From: Liopterus haemorrhoidalis
Lineage: Eukaryota > Arthropoda > Insecta > Coleoptera > Dytiscidae
Assembly: GCA_963971575.1 (NCBI GenBank)
Contig: OZ020611.1
Coordinates: forward strand, 27,573,279-27,637,278
Reading direction: 5' to 3'
DNA: 64,000 nt
Notes under the pieces: generated by a model
Told to the model about the DNA's origin: nothing
Database searches by the model: none
Seen by the model: the letters and a program-made list of their open reading frames with translations, nothing else
Program-made: the position numbers and the translations under genes
In this document: positions 44,783 to 55,640 of the stretch, piece after piece
How the letters are laid out: every line of letters begins with the position of its first letter
Position numbering within the stretch: the stretch's first letter is position 1

Positions 44783-45102
44783 GTGGGGGCATTTCTAGGA
44801 TCGGTCGAAACGTCAAGGTGGGCTAAATGAATTTATATAATTTCATTGTACTTTATGGTACTTACTTTGAAAGGCCCTCCACATAGTGGATTCCAAGACT
44901 TGCGAGCGGTATCAAGTCAGAAACCCAAAAGGATCCGCCGGTCGGTTGCTTCGATTCTTTATGAGAGGAATAAGGGTGTTTGAATTAAAGTCTGCATTTT
45001 ACTTAATCTACGTTTAATGTTTAGTTAGAATCGACGGTGATTAATTATACATTTTAACATACAATTTAATGCTGGCTGTAAAATCCCATGAGAGACACTC
45101 AA
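44783..45102 (+). repeat. dispersed repeat R, copy 2
   Basis: Matches 5357-5670 over its length with scattered mismatches (see shared phrases there). Similarity stops at CATGAGAGACACTCAA on the right in both copies, which defines one end. Confidence 0.65.
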
Positions 45103-45650
45103 AGCACAAAAACCTCACAATCACCGTTATCACCTCACAACACTCACAGTGTTTAACCCGTTAACAAGGTTCGTTTATTTCATTAAACTGATCTCAACAC
45201 TTCCAGATTACTTCTGGTTTACCCACTACACGCTACCGGGTTTCTCTACCAAAAATGCTTGGATGTTCGTCCGTACACGGTGACGGTTTACTCATGACTC
45301 CTTTTGTCTCTCACAAGATTTTTCCAGATCTTTTCTTAAACTAATAATTTGATCTCTGAATCCCATTTTTTGTCGTTGTAAAAATAATCAGCTCTCCAAT
45401 TAACAACAAAACCCTTTTAACTTATCTTGAAGACTCGTATATCTATTACCAATAATTTATAAATCCAAATAATTAATTTTGACTCTAATTAATTAAGTCC
45501 ATATCACTGAAAATATATTGTCGCCTATCAACATCTGTATAAACATTTGTCCATGTTATTTGATATAAACAATAACGTTCTTTCAAACAAATCATATAAT
45601 ATACGACGGTAATTCTACTCGTATCTTTCGACATTTAACTAGAAAAATAT
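45103..45650. other. gene-free stretch
   Basis: No gene or element ends recognised. Could be retroelement sequence adjoining repeat R, since it is CA-rich and unlike its surroundings. Confidence 0.3.
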
Positions 45651-45838
45651 ATGATAGCTCAACTAATGGTAAATGCTTTCTATAATCTTAAAACTATTAA
45701 TCAACTCCACTCAAAAATTAAACAACCTACTGAATTTAATAAAATGTCGTCAGTAGTCTATCACATTCCTTGTGGAGGATGTGATTTAGGCTATGTTGGA
45801 CAGACTAAACAATATCTTAAAAACCGAGTGGTGTTTGA
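45651..45838 (+). pseudogene. second Penelope-like GIY-YIG fragment
   Basis: SSVVYHIPCGGCDLGYVGQT followed by KQYLKNRV is the start of a GIY-YIG domain with the CxxC insert (VYxIPCxxCxxxYVGQT). Similarity is lost abruptly after NRV near 45835. The sequence differs from the 42.9-kb domain, so it is another Penelope lineage. Confidence 0.75.
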
Positions 45839-46413
45839 TTCTAGCTCAAGTCAACTGATATAAATGCGTCTGTTGTGAAAAAATATGAAGATGTCACATA
45901 ATTTACGTGATTGATCACGGTTATGGTAAGTTTTACATTTTTGATCCCATAACGATCTTCGATCAAAAACTAAAAATATTAATTTATCAATATTCATTTT
46001 GTATACACAGACTGTACCACAGAGCAAGTAAAACAATTGGACTGTACGGAGATTAGAACTGTACGTAGAATTCATACTCGCGCGAAGAAAACAAACAAGT
46101 TTGAACTTGAAGCGGTGATCAGCTATTCGCGTGATTTATATACACACATGTGTAGAGTAGATTCAAATAGAGAAGGATACACGACCGTTACAAAATTGCG
46201 CAAACAAGATAACGCCAGAGGCGGAGATAAATAAAATATTTTCAAACCAAATGGGACAGTTAAATATTTTTTATTGAATTAGTTAAGGAACGATTTAAAA
46301 GCTATATATTAAAATATAAATGAAAAAATATAAATAAAATGCTGTTTAATATAAATATGTCAGTCATAAATGAGAAGGCAAATTAATTATGAATAAAAAA
46401 ATTAATATGCCGA
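45839..46413. other. gene-free stretch
   Basis: Frames at 45851-46234 are not recognised. No element ends found. Confidence 0.3.
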
Positions 46414-46650
46414 TCAGACGGGGAAAAAAACTATTGCAAGAAAATTAATTTTATTATTAAATTTATATGGGTCATATGTACTCTTAGAGATGCCACTTGC
46501 AGCAATCACTCGTTCCCAGAAATTTGTTACAGGAATTTTGAAGTTTTTCAGATTATCTTCCTCCTTCATGAACTGCATAACATTATTAATAATTTCGCTG
46601 CTCTGGCTATGAAGCACTTGTCCTTTACGTCCCACTAATTGCTTATGCAT
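46414..46650 (-). pseudogene. probable transposase N-terminal fragment (unassigned)
   Basis: MHKQLVGRKGQVLHSQSSEI followed by INNVMQFMKEE and NFWERVIAASGISKSTY. It resembles the N-terminal helix-turn-helix segment (GxxLxSQxxExIxNVxxFM..ERVxxAxGISxxT) of a common insect DDE transposase. The rest of the protein is not seen. The family is uncertain. Confidence 0.45.
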
Positions 46651-46695
46651 TTTGTAAAACACTCTTTTTAAAATCAAAACGTAAATTAATTTCAT

Positions 46696-47330
46696 AACCT
46701 CAACTTATCCTACTGTTCTATTAACAAATATGTATTTTCTACTTACGTCGTCTTTCACTAACAAATAATTCGTATTAAAAAATACGATTTTAGATTGTAG
46801 ATGTATTTTAATATTATAGATATTTTATATAAACACGTTGGAAGCTCCTAACTCATACAAGACTTCTACGGCTATGAGTAACAAACCTAACACTCCTATT
46901 ATAAGTAAATTAGACTTGTCAAGACGAAAAATGGTTTCTGCACACTTTTATTGATGTACTCAACTCTATTTGAATCTACTCTACTTCTACACACTTGAAT
47001 CTGTCGCCCGAATGCGGTCGAGTACGAGCGTAGTTTCACGCGATTGATAAGCTTCTGCAGTACCACCCATGTGTACTTATAAACGCTTGAAGGAGTCGAC
47101 CGAATGCGGTCGAATACGCGCGACTTACAGTTCGGGCGAACACGCTTCCACTGTAACCGTAGCCTAAGAGTCTCCAGAAAAATATGTAGATTTAATTTTT
47201 AAATTAAAATATTTTTTAAAATACCAGATGGGATAATGGATATATTGATGCACAGATTAAGGGGATGCACAACAGTATAGTTCTCACAAGTTCATTGTAC
47301 AAAATTCACAAACTAAAATAATCTATCTAC
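46696..47330. other. gene-free stretch, partly GC-rich
   Basis: CGAATGCGGTCGAGTACG at 47011 and CGAATGCGGTCGAATACG at 47102 are near-identical direct repeats about 90 bp apart. This GC-richer patch (46990-47160) is probably a MITE terminus, but I cannot pair it. Confidence 0.4.
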
Positions 47331-47332
47331 TA

Positions 47333-47695
47333 GGGTTACCTTTTATGTTTTTACAGACGACCTCTAGATGGCAATATTGAAATGTATCATTACTATATTC
47401 GTAACATTTGACATTTGTTATTCTGAAATAGTGGCAGCTTATAAATTGACCGACTATTTTGTTGACAGTGAGCGTTTAAAAAAAAACAAGTTTGTGAAAA
47501 AATGGATATTACTCTTGAAGGTTTTCGTTGAATGATTTTTGACGATTTTAGTAAAGGCCTAACTCAACAACAATGCATAGATTCGCTTCGTTCAACTTTT
47601 GACAATGAAACACCATCACAAAAGACTGTTTACAATGGGTTTGCAGAATTTCGTCGTGGTCGTGCGTCCGTCAGTGATGAATCTCGTTAAGGAAA
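47333..47695 (+). pseudogene. mariner 5' fragment with transposase N-terminus
   Basis: Left end GGGTTACCTTTTATG is preceded by TA (47331-47332). The transposase starts at 47502 (MDITLEGFR), has TGA at codon 10, then FSKGLTQQQCIDSLRSTFDN, SQKTVYNGFAEFRRGRASVS and a TAA in DESRxGK. This is the mariner N-terminal HTH domain. Everything after about 47690 is missing. Confidence 0.75.
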
Positions 47696-48118
47696 AATAC
47701 ATTCATTTTAACCTGTTTTGTTTTTCTATACTTTTAAAATTGAACAGATGGAGAAGCATATTACTACAATGTTTCTCATTTTAATTGTACTTTGAAAATT
47801 ATTTTTAAAAAATCTCATCTATTTTATTCATAGATTTCAGATTTTAATTAAAAAGAATCCTAAACTTAAAAACAATTCTAGGAAATATTTGTTTTATTAC
47901 AACAATAACGAAACTCTTCGGAATATTTTATTATGGACTAATCTTCAATATAACTTTCATTAAGTTTCTATTATTTTTTTTTTTTTATAAAATAACCAAA
48001 ACAGACCAACAATATAAAAAAAAACAAAAGAAGAAAAATTATTTTCAAAAATTTGTTGAATAAAAAAATATATTATACTATTTTGATGTCCAGCATTTAA
48101 CATGCAATAGATCAAAGA

Positions 48119-48166
<48 letters not shown>

Positions 48167-48630
48167 CCATTAGGTGTGTACAGGGTCTTATAAGGTACAA
48201 TGCCATCTAAACTGTCCCAAAGTGTGAAATTAATACTATTTCAAAGTTATTCTTTAGCGAAGGATCCTTTAATAGAGGAGTTGCTCACCTGGTAATAACT
48301 GGCTGTTCACCAAACGATTTTATGCGGCCTACCAATTAGAAAATATAATGTATACTTTTTTATCCAATGTAGCCAACATGGTGCTGCAGCGATGCTTTAA
48401 GCTTCTTACACATTAGGCGTATGCCCACGCATGGGCGGCGCTAGAGTTTATGCCGCCCAGGGCAAGAGATGCATTTGACGTCCTCTGTCCGTCCAATGTA
48501 GAATGATTATTATTATTATTTATTTTATTTTTGTTTGAGATGCATTACTACCTAGAAATGCAAAGAAATTATCCAATGTAAAAACATCGGATAATTTTAA
48601 TTTTATTTAAAATATCATAATTTCACTTAT

Positions 48631-48661
<31 letters not shown>

Positions 48662-48882
48662 TATTTTCAAAAAAATATATATTTATACAATGTAGTATTA
48701 CAATTTGAATACCTAACAAAAAGAAATTAAACAAAATAATTATTTACTAATAAATTAGTGAAATAGAAAAAGGTCTTGAACAAGGAGAATATACAAAAAT
48801 ACCATCACAAAAGATAATATGCATCTTGTAGTGATTAACATTATGTTAGAGTAGACCTCAAAGATATACATATAAATATATA
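47696..48882. other. gene-free stretch with microsatellites
   Basis: A (GA)n run at 48122-48162 and (AAT)n runs at 48509-48520 and 48635-48660. GGGCGGCGCTAGAGTTTATG at about 48432 resembles a GC-rich hAT MITE end. No gene. Confidence 0.4.
48122..48162. repeat. (GA)n microsatellite
   Basis: About 20 perfect GA units. Confidence 0.95.
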
Positions 48883-48884
48883 TA

Positions 48885-50203
48885 GGGGAGATGTGGGGAC
48901 GGTGGCACACATTTTGGCTTTCTGTACATAACATCTTCAATTTTGAATTTTTTAAATAAATCTTTTCGCCACTTAATACTTATAATGTCGTTGTTTAAAT
49001 AACCTGTTAAAAATTAATGTCCTTATCACGTGCCATTTATAATTAATATTTTTGTTGACCTCTGCAATTGTGCCACTGTACCTATACGTGAGGGTACAGT
49101 GAAACACCATTAGGGATACAGTGGAACAGTCAATATAATAGGCATCTAAAAAATCTGTATATGTATCAATAATTTTTATTGAAACTTCAATTCAATGTCT
49201 TTAAAAATAAATCATCTGAAAGATACTGAAAAATTAATAATATTGTAAAAAAATCAAATTTTTTGGAACAAACTACTAAGTAATTAAATAATGTATATAA
49301 ATGTAAATTTATTATTAATATAAAAAAATAAACTTTGGTAAGTTCCTCGGAAGCAGTAAGTTTTGATAGTTTTTATTTTAATGTTAATTATATTTCATTA
49401 AATTTACTGTAAAAATCAAATCGTCTGAACGGTGTTTTGTCCTACCAGACGGAGCAGGAGATGGTAAAACTTTTATCAGCTCTGATTTTTTAAATGTGTA
49501 ATTTTCATTTGTTTTAATAAATTTAAAGAGTAGAGTCAGCCGTCGGAGATATGTTACAACAATATTGTCAGTCGTTATTTCTATGATTTCCCCTATAGAG
49601 TGGCTCTTCATTTTATTCTTTCTCTGAATCTGTATCACATTCAGAGTCGACATTATCATCTGAGTTTGAATTCTCATCAATATTGACATCAGTATCAGAT
49701 GTGTCTGAACTTTTAATTTTCTGATCTTTTTTATTTTGCGCCGCTTGGAATTGTTCTTCTAACTTGGACCCACGTACGTGGGTACAGTGGCTCACTGTAC
49801 CACTGTATCCACATAACACGTGTGCCACTGTTAGCCTAACCCTATTTTCACGAACATTTTATCAAATATAATAAATGATATAGTTTAGAACATTAGTAAT
49901 TGCTTTACACTGTAGACAAATGACCAATTTACAAGATGTAATACAAAATTTCTTACTAATTTAGTTGTGTCTCGTTCAAATAAAAAATTTCTTATTACGA
50001 TAAACTTTAGTTTGTCAACCTCAAATCAACATTTTCATCATAAATGGCGGTACTTAAATTTATAGACTCAAAATGTGGATAGTATAATTTCTCAGTACCA
50101 GAGGAGCCTATATATACCCAAACAGACATGAAAATATTCTATATTTCAAAGATATTTCAAATGTTCCACTGTACCAATTGTGCCACCGTCCCCACATCTC
50201 CCC
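48885..50203 (-). mobile_element. pogo-like element with GTACAGTGG words, 1.3 kb
   Basis: TIRs of 25 bp beginning GGGGAGATGTGGGGACGGTG are perfect inverses, flanked by TA at 48883-48884 and 50204-50205. GTACAGTGG/CCACTGTAC words cluster at both subterminal regions: 49073, 49094, 49118 on one side and 49786, 49797, 50164 on the other. A transposase C-terminal remnant lies on the minus strand. Confidence 0.87.
49384..49828 (-). pseudogene. pogo-type transposase C-terminal tail
   Basis: First frame MAHVLCGYSGTVSHCTHVRG then an acidic stretch (SDTSDTDVNIDENSNSDDN). After a frameshift near 49615 comes SIGEIIEITTDNIVVTYLRR followed by YTFKKSELIKVLPSPAPS. A short SH3-like IGEI..Vxxxx.V.YLRR...FxF motif with a charged linker is a frequent tail of pogo-like transposases in insects. 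The catalytic region is absent. The subterminal repeat words at 49786-49830 overlap the start of this frame. Confidence 0.5.
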
Positions 50204-50205
50204 TA

Positions 50206-50329
50206 CATTATAATCTAAAAAAAAGCAAACTTTGAATTGAGTGCTCAGCTATTCACACTATTGTTATATAATTAGATACAATAAATACTCAGATACTACG
50301 TATTGAAGGTAATTTGATTTATCAATGTA
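50206..50329. other. short AT-rich spacer
   Basis: Nothing recognised. Confidence 0.3.
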
Positions 50330-50730
50330 GAGAAAGCATTATATAACCATGATTTAATCTATTTTTTAAATGACAGTTTAGACATTCTAAATAAGTTTGA
50401 TCTAACGTTATCAGGAAACGCATTATATATTTTAGGAATTGAGTTAATGAAATTTGTATAATCTTTTCTTTTTTTAATTTTAAATGGATTACATAGTCCT
50501 TTAGAAGCATGCCTTGTACTATAATTATGATTCACAAATTCAAGGGTATCATTTAATTTAGTTTTTTCATTAAAAATGTAATTTGAAATATAAATATAAC
50601 TTGGTAATATCAAAAACTCCAATTTCTTCAAATAATTTACTAGACTAATATCTTCGCGGTTATGCAACATAACTTTGATAATTAATTTTTGTGTAATTTT
50701 AATTTTGGAAAGAACATTTTTAAATAAAAT
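50330..50730 (-). pseudogene. CR1-like LINE 3' fragment
   Basis: C-terminal region of a non-LTR reverse transcriptase: LEFLILPSYIYISNYIFNE, HNYSTRHASKGLCNPF, FINSIPKIYNAFPDNVRSN. This LxxLPSxYIxxxxxF..HxYxTR..xxxxxxxxxNxLP pattern is the same region as in the LINE at 16.7 kb but from a different element. Confidence 0.7.
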
Positions 50731-50964
50731 ATTACTACAATAGTTTCACGGTTCGTTATTCTCACTCACGAAAACGAAAAGGTACTGCTTAGAAATGTTA
50801 AACGAGCTTTACGAGCTTTACCAGCTGCTAATTCAATAACAATCTACATGAAATCTAAATTTTGGCCAATCAAGGGTTCGATGGAAATAGTAACCAAATA
50901 ACTAAATCGTTGTTCAGACATCGATGATTTTTAATTAATTTTAATTTGGAGAAGCTTATTTTAT

Positions 50965-51400
50965 TCAAATTAACTTCGTATTCTTTGCTTTCTGTACGTT
51001 CTGGCCTCCCAGGCCTGCTTCACTTGTCTTATGTCTTGCAGTCTTTGCATGTGTCCCCCACCAGGCCAGTTGTCTGTTTTCTATAAATTGTTCTATTGGT
51101 TTTATACTGAGTTCTTTTCTTATATCTGTATTTCTGATTTTATCCATTTTAGTCACACATTTTAATCTTCTTAAATACTTTATCTCCAAAGCTTGTAATT
51201 TACTCTTTTCTCTTCTTGAAATCGTCCAGGTCTCACAGCCAAAAGTCAGTACCGGTCTGTATATTGCTTTGAATACGTTTATTTTTGTGGTTCTTGTTAC
51301 TTCTTTCCAATTGATAAGTGTATTTATGTCAAAGTAAAGATTAGTTTTCTTCTCTATTCTTGTATTTATCTCCATTTCTTGTTTTCCATCCTCTCTTATC
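50965..51400 (-). pseudogene. RTE/BovB-like LINE reverse transcriptase C-terminus
   Basis: VFKAIYRPVLTFGCETWTIS followed by KLQALEIKYLRRLKCVTKMD, KIRNTDIRKEL and IEQFIENRQLAWWGTHAKTA. This is the highly conserved C-terminal stretch of RTE-type LINEs (YRPVLTYGxETW..ALExKYLRR..GxxxxDRIRN..IR..L....I...I...QLxWxGH). 5'-truncated near 51400, with an intact-looking frame over 136 residues. Confidence 0.88.
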
Positions 51401-51604
51401 TCTGTTTCTAAGTATTTGAAATTCTTAACTTGTTCATGTCTTATAATGTGAAATTAACTTGTAAATTTTCTTAGTACATTTTCAGTTTGTTATTATGCAA
51501 TAACAATCAATAAAAATTTACGAAACTACATAAATTAAAAAATTGCGAAGATATTTCGTGCCGCTGATGATTTGATCTGCAATTATCTGTAAATTTTTGA
51601 AAAT

Positions 51605-51850
51605 TTGTCGACGGCCCTTTTTGTTTGCCGCCCTTGCCATTTGCTACCCCTTGTCATTTGCTGCTCCTTGCCATTTCTTGCCCCTTACCATTTCTTGCCC
51701 CTTACCATATGGTACCCCTTGCCGTTTGCCACCATGGTCAAATGCCCATTTTGCCCATGTGGTAATATAAATTACAAAAGGAAGTATGATCTGCCAAAAT
51801 TTTTTGTTACTAAATTCTGCCCGCGATTTAAAAACCGTTGCCGACCTCTG
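51605..51850. repeat. CCTTGCCATTTGCTGC tandem repeat with a hAT-like right end
   Basis: Six or seven ~17-bp degenerate units (CCCTTGCCATTTGCTACC type) at 51615-51745. The stretch ends GTTGCCGACCTCTG at 51850, the inverse of a CAGAGGTCGGCAAC hAT terminus. No matching left end or duplication found. Confidence 0.6.
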
Positions 51851-52374
51851 CTTTAATAAAACATGTTAAACGACAATAAAATCAACGCATAAAATAAAAG
51901 AAATTTTATTTGTAGGTATCAATCTTTTGCTGTCAAAAAAAGTCTAGACTTCTGTAGATATGAAGCAATTTTAAACAACATTTCAGGTGATTCATTTATC
52001 AGAGGGAGTTACTGATAACATAGTCTTAATTACATTAGAAATACTATTTAGTTTTAAAGCTACAAATTTTTGTGAACAAGTAGTTCAGAGCTCTGCAGAT
52101 TAAAAAGAATGTTAAAACCAAACTGGTGTCCCCAAATACTTGAAGATTAGGCCTCTTACATAATCGGTTAGGTATTATCAAGCTTGCTCACGTGATCACT
52201 TGTTGGAATGTGCACGTCCATAGCGTTGATCTCAGCCCCGGAAGATAACAAACGAAATACGATACATTCTAAACCGCTCTTCTCTCGAACCCGATTATTG
52301 ATATAAACAGAATCGGATTACCCTTGTAATGATTGTTTTATTAGTACACCTGGAGTAGTATTAATGTAAGTAGT
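51851..52374. other. gene-free stretch before the channel exon
   Basis: No repeat ends recognised. Less repetitive than its surroundings. Confidence 0.35.
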
Positions 52375-52520
52375 CACCGTCAGCGCGCTGCTTTATCCTA
52401 CATCGATCGCGCGCACCTAACGGCGGTTGCGCGAATTTGTTGTCGCTTCTTGTACGGGTCTCAACAGTTGGTTTCCGACGGCAAGCGTCGTAGCACCGTC
52501 GATGAACATTATACACGAAC
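52375..52520 (+). promoter_or_regulatory. CpG-rich patch upstream of the KCNQ exon (possible promoter)
   Basis: GTCAGCGCGCTGCTTT, ATCGATCGCGCGCACC and GCGGTTGCGCGAA form a CG-dense stretch in otherwise AT-rich DNA about 450-580 bp before the KCNQ start codon. It could be the promoter or first untranslated exon. No TATA box or initiator can be assigned. Confidence 0.3.
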
Positions 52521-52959
52521 AATACACGAAGTTTTCAAATAACCGCGACACATAAAATTTAAAACTTACTTTTAAGTTGTTATTTAATATAAATACGTGT
52601 GCATAAAGCATTGTTAAGTAAAGTATGTGATTTTATAAGTCATAATAAACTAATTATAAGTTTTCCATTGTTTTAAATGGTGGTACCAGCATCAACTTTG
52701 ATAATGAAATTCGTTTTAATACACACAATACATCACATCAAACAATTTATAAATTAATAGTGTCATCAATTAAGTTTATAATGAAAAATATTTGTAGCCG
52801 GCGGTGAAAACATTTTAAATGAGCAGTGATTGAAGCTTATAGTGAAGCCGTGCGTACTGAGTGCTGACCTGAAGAACAGTGGGAGAAGAGAATGTGGATT
52901 TTCGTACGAGTAACAAGTTGTAGTGGACCCCGTATCGGTCCAGTCCCGAGTAGGGACAA

Positions 52960-53672
52960 ATGCTTTCCGTAGTAATGTTTGAAGACATGAACCGTTCAGA
53001 ACAAGAAAGTTTGTACCGAACTTCACGCACCTTGAGTTTAGTTCCCTCAGGACCAAAGGTGCGTCATCATTCACATGGAAACATTCGTTTACCTCAACCG
53101 GATTCATCAGTGAAAATATACTCCGAAAGAAATTCTTCTTACTCCGAAGATCTGGTGTTAAGTGTGTTAAAATCTCCAATAAACCACATAGATACCAAGG
53201 ATATAGAAACATGTCGACCATCGCCAGGATCAGAGGACGAATTAGTAGAAAATACAAACGAAGATAACGGTAAATTTAAAGGAAACAGTGAGGATGAATT
53301 AACTGAAAACGATGCTGCGGAACGTGTACCATTTCTTCAACGATTACGTGGACATAGAACGCCTCGTTTCGGTGAAGCACATCATAAAAGGGTACCAACA
53401 CCTTTAAAAAGAAAACAAAAGCAACAGAGGAAGCATTCTCATGAAGTTCTTCCTACTGATGATGTTGTTGATGAAGAAGTTGGTGAAGAAACGACGGAAG
53501 ATGCTCCTAGAGGTGTTCCCGATCCTTATTATCCCATATATCTCCCGATTGATCAAGCCTTCAAGGCGAAGTACGTGTTTCATCATAAGAAAGGGAAGAC
53601 GTTCCAGGAAAGATTGTATGTGTTTCTTGAACACCCAGGAGGATGGATATGCTTTGTTTACCATTTCACTGT
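52960..53672 (+). CDS. KCNQ: KCNQ-type voltage-gated potassium channel, N-terminal coding exon
   Basis: Encodes about 237 residues of the cytoplasmic N-terminus of a Kv7 (KQT) channel, a plasma-membrane potassium channel that damps excitability. The last 37 residues are diagnostic: KAKYVFHHKKGKTFQERLYV then FLEHPGGWICFVYHFTV, which leads directly into transmembrane segment S1 in insect KCNQ proteins (FLERPxGWKCFVYHFTVF). Before it lie a Ser-rich start, two acidic SEDEL blocks (about residues 89 and 109), a basic KRKQKQQRKH patch near 150 and an acidic EEVGEETTED near 170. The start is the first ATG after an in-frame TAG at 52951-52953; MNRSEQE at codon 10 is an alternative. The exon ends at GT|GTAAGT, splitting the valine codon (phase 2). 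No later exon is in the window. The frame has no damage. Confidence 0.87.
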
Positions 53673-53678
53673 GTAAGT
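53673..53678 (+). other. 5' splice site of the KCNQ exon
   Basis: GTAAGT, a consensus donor. Reading on without splicing gives a stop at once (GTG TAA). Confidence 0.8.
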
Positions 53679-54682
53679 TATTTCAAATCTTTTATATTTA
53701 CATCAAATATTAGTTTTTTATTTCACGTTTTTTTGAAATATTGTTAGGATTCTCTTTGTTCGGAAGATAAGCAAGACTGAAAGCAATGGATATGCTTATC
53801 TTTAAAGATCCATTCATTTTTTTCTAGAAATCGGAGAAAATTAAAAACAAATGAACTTTGAAAATATTTTTAAAAAAATGGAAAATATGAATTTAATAAC
53901 GTTTAAGAATTTTGCAAGTTCTAGTACTGGCAATATTTTTATTGCCCTTGTAATTGTTGTGTGACATTTGTATTGTGACTTTAATCACATTAAAATATGT
54001 TGGCTAAAATGTAGTAAGGTAGACCGATACGATTTGATCGGGGATATTTAACAAAGACAGAAATAATAAATTAATACTATATAAAATATTATTGCACAAT
54101 TTTAATTGGGCTAATGTCGGGGGAAAATAACGTAGTGTGCACCTAAAAACTAGGTAGTTAGGTTCGGTTTGGTTAGTAAAAGTTTAAGATAGAAGAAGTA
54201 TTGGTCTACTTTACTAAAATTTTCCCAATATGTTTTTTTAAATCAATTACTTTTAAACAAATTACTTGTAATTTAATTATTGCTTGTTTTCATTTAAATT
54301 TCACAAGATTTAAAAAAAAAATGAATCCAATAATTCATATCTTTCGAAAAAATAGTCTGTTCAAAAAATCTCTTTGTACTATTCTGGTTCACATCAGTGT
54401 GCCTTACTCTCAGACTTTTAGACCAATCCCTCTGTGTAAAATATGCGGAAAACTAATTTTTTAAAACATCGCATTAAAATATGTTGGTTTTGTAGTTTTT
54501 GTAGTCAAGAAATCTTTAAACTGTCACTTATGGGTTTGTTGGCTTGTACGGTAGTAATTGTGGCACGATTTGATCTTGACCTATCCATAAAAAAAGTGAA
54601 CATAACGTAATACATAAAGTATAAAGTATTCTTCGAGAAAAAACATTTTTTCTAAATTTTTTAGTGGATTATTAAATCAAAG
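53679..54682 (+). other. KCNQ intron start, gene-free
   Basis: No exon seen. A diverged family-1 block at 54300-54500 (AATAGTCTGTTCAAAAAATC, GTTTTTGTAGTCAAGAAATC). Confidence 0.4.
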
Positions 54683-54690
54683 ATCTAACC

Positions 54691-54960
54691 CAACGGCGGC
54701 AACCTTAATTTGTCGCGGACCACATTTACTAACAATTTTATTGACGGGTCTTAAAATTTGGTTTTAAAATTTCTATTTTTTGCGATCGTAAGGTATTATT
54801 TACGCCGATTTACACGTATTTACATCGGCATAAATATTCATAGTGTGTAAGAAGTCTAACGCAGCACCGTATAAACATTATGTTTTCTTATTAATGGGCC
54901 GCATAAAATATTTCGGCGAGCCGCATTCGACCCACGGGCCGCCGATTACCGACTCCCCTG
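54691..54960. mobile_element. 270-bp hAT MITE (imperfect)
   Basis: Left CAACGGCGGCAACC, right GCCGATTACCGACTCCCCTG. The flanks ATCTAACC and GTCTAACT agree at six of eight positions, a decayed 8-bp duplication. GCGGACCACA and GCCGCATTCGACCCACGG are typical of hAT MITE termini. Confidence 0.6.
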
Positions 54961-54968
54961 GTCTAACT

Positions 54969-55250
54969 CGTTAGATCTTGAATAGATTATGGAACGAAGG
55001 AAGGGAGTATTAAAAAAAACTCTTTATTTTGCTAAAAATGTACTAAAATTTTGCCTTGCGCCCTATAACTTGGAGAAATTAACCAAAAAATCTGCAAAAA
55101 CCCAAAGGAGGCCATCTAAAAATCTTAAATAAATGATAGTGGGTAATGTACATTGAAATAAGTTGGAATAGTATCACTGGAATTTTTGACCAGATAATTT
55201 AAAAACTTATTTTTACCGACCGTCAACATATATAAGGGAGGTATTGTGAT
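54969..55250. repeat. diverged family-1 repeat sequence
   Basis: CTGCAAAAACCC, GGGTAATGTACATTGAAATA and TTTTTGACCAGATAA echo family-1 blocks. No gene. Confidence 0.4.
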
Positions 55251-55367
55251 CATACCGATTTTGACATTTTGAGATTTCGATGGATCTCCACGAATTGAGG
55301 TCCCTACATAACGTTTAGACTATTTTTAGCATGATGTCTGTCCGTCCGTCTGTATGTCTGTCTGTCC

Positions 55368-55421
<54 letters not shown>

Positions 55422-55640
55422 CTGTCCGTCTGTCTGTCCGTCTGTCCGTCTGTCTGTGTACACGTGCAGAGCAAATTACGCTGAAAGGATTTTTATGAAA
55501 CTACATATTTAAGGTTTTGACATCAATGACACGAGTTGATCAACTTTGGGTAAAAATCGGTTGACTAAAAATGGGAGTTTACTCGTGTCGATTTTAAGAT
55601 TTTTGTGAATATTTCACAACAGAAAAATATTACGAAAAAA
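55251..55640 (+). repeat. (GTCY)n repeat family 2, best copy
   Basis: TCCACGAATTGAGGTCCCTAC leads into a GTCY array at 55331-55456, then GTGTACACGTGCAGAGC, GCTGAAAGGATTTTTATGAA, CACGAGTTGATCAACTTTGG and ACTCGTGTCGATTTTAAG. Related pieces: 21235-21420 and, inverted, 57890-58140. An AT-rich non-coding element with a GTCY proto-microsatellite recalls DINE-1/mini-me (Helentron) repeats of flies. Confidence 0.7.
55331..55456. repeat. (GTCY)n microsatellite
   Basis: About 31 tandem tetramers of GTCT with GTCC and one GTAT variant. Confidence 0.95.

Noticed and set aside
53404..53713. Alternative frames over the KCNQ exon (both strands)
   Set aside because: They are shadows of the real frame. Only 52960-53672 gives the conserved channel segment and a matching donor.
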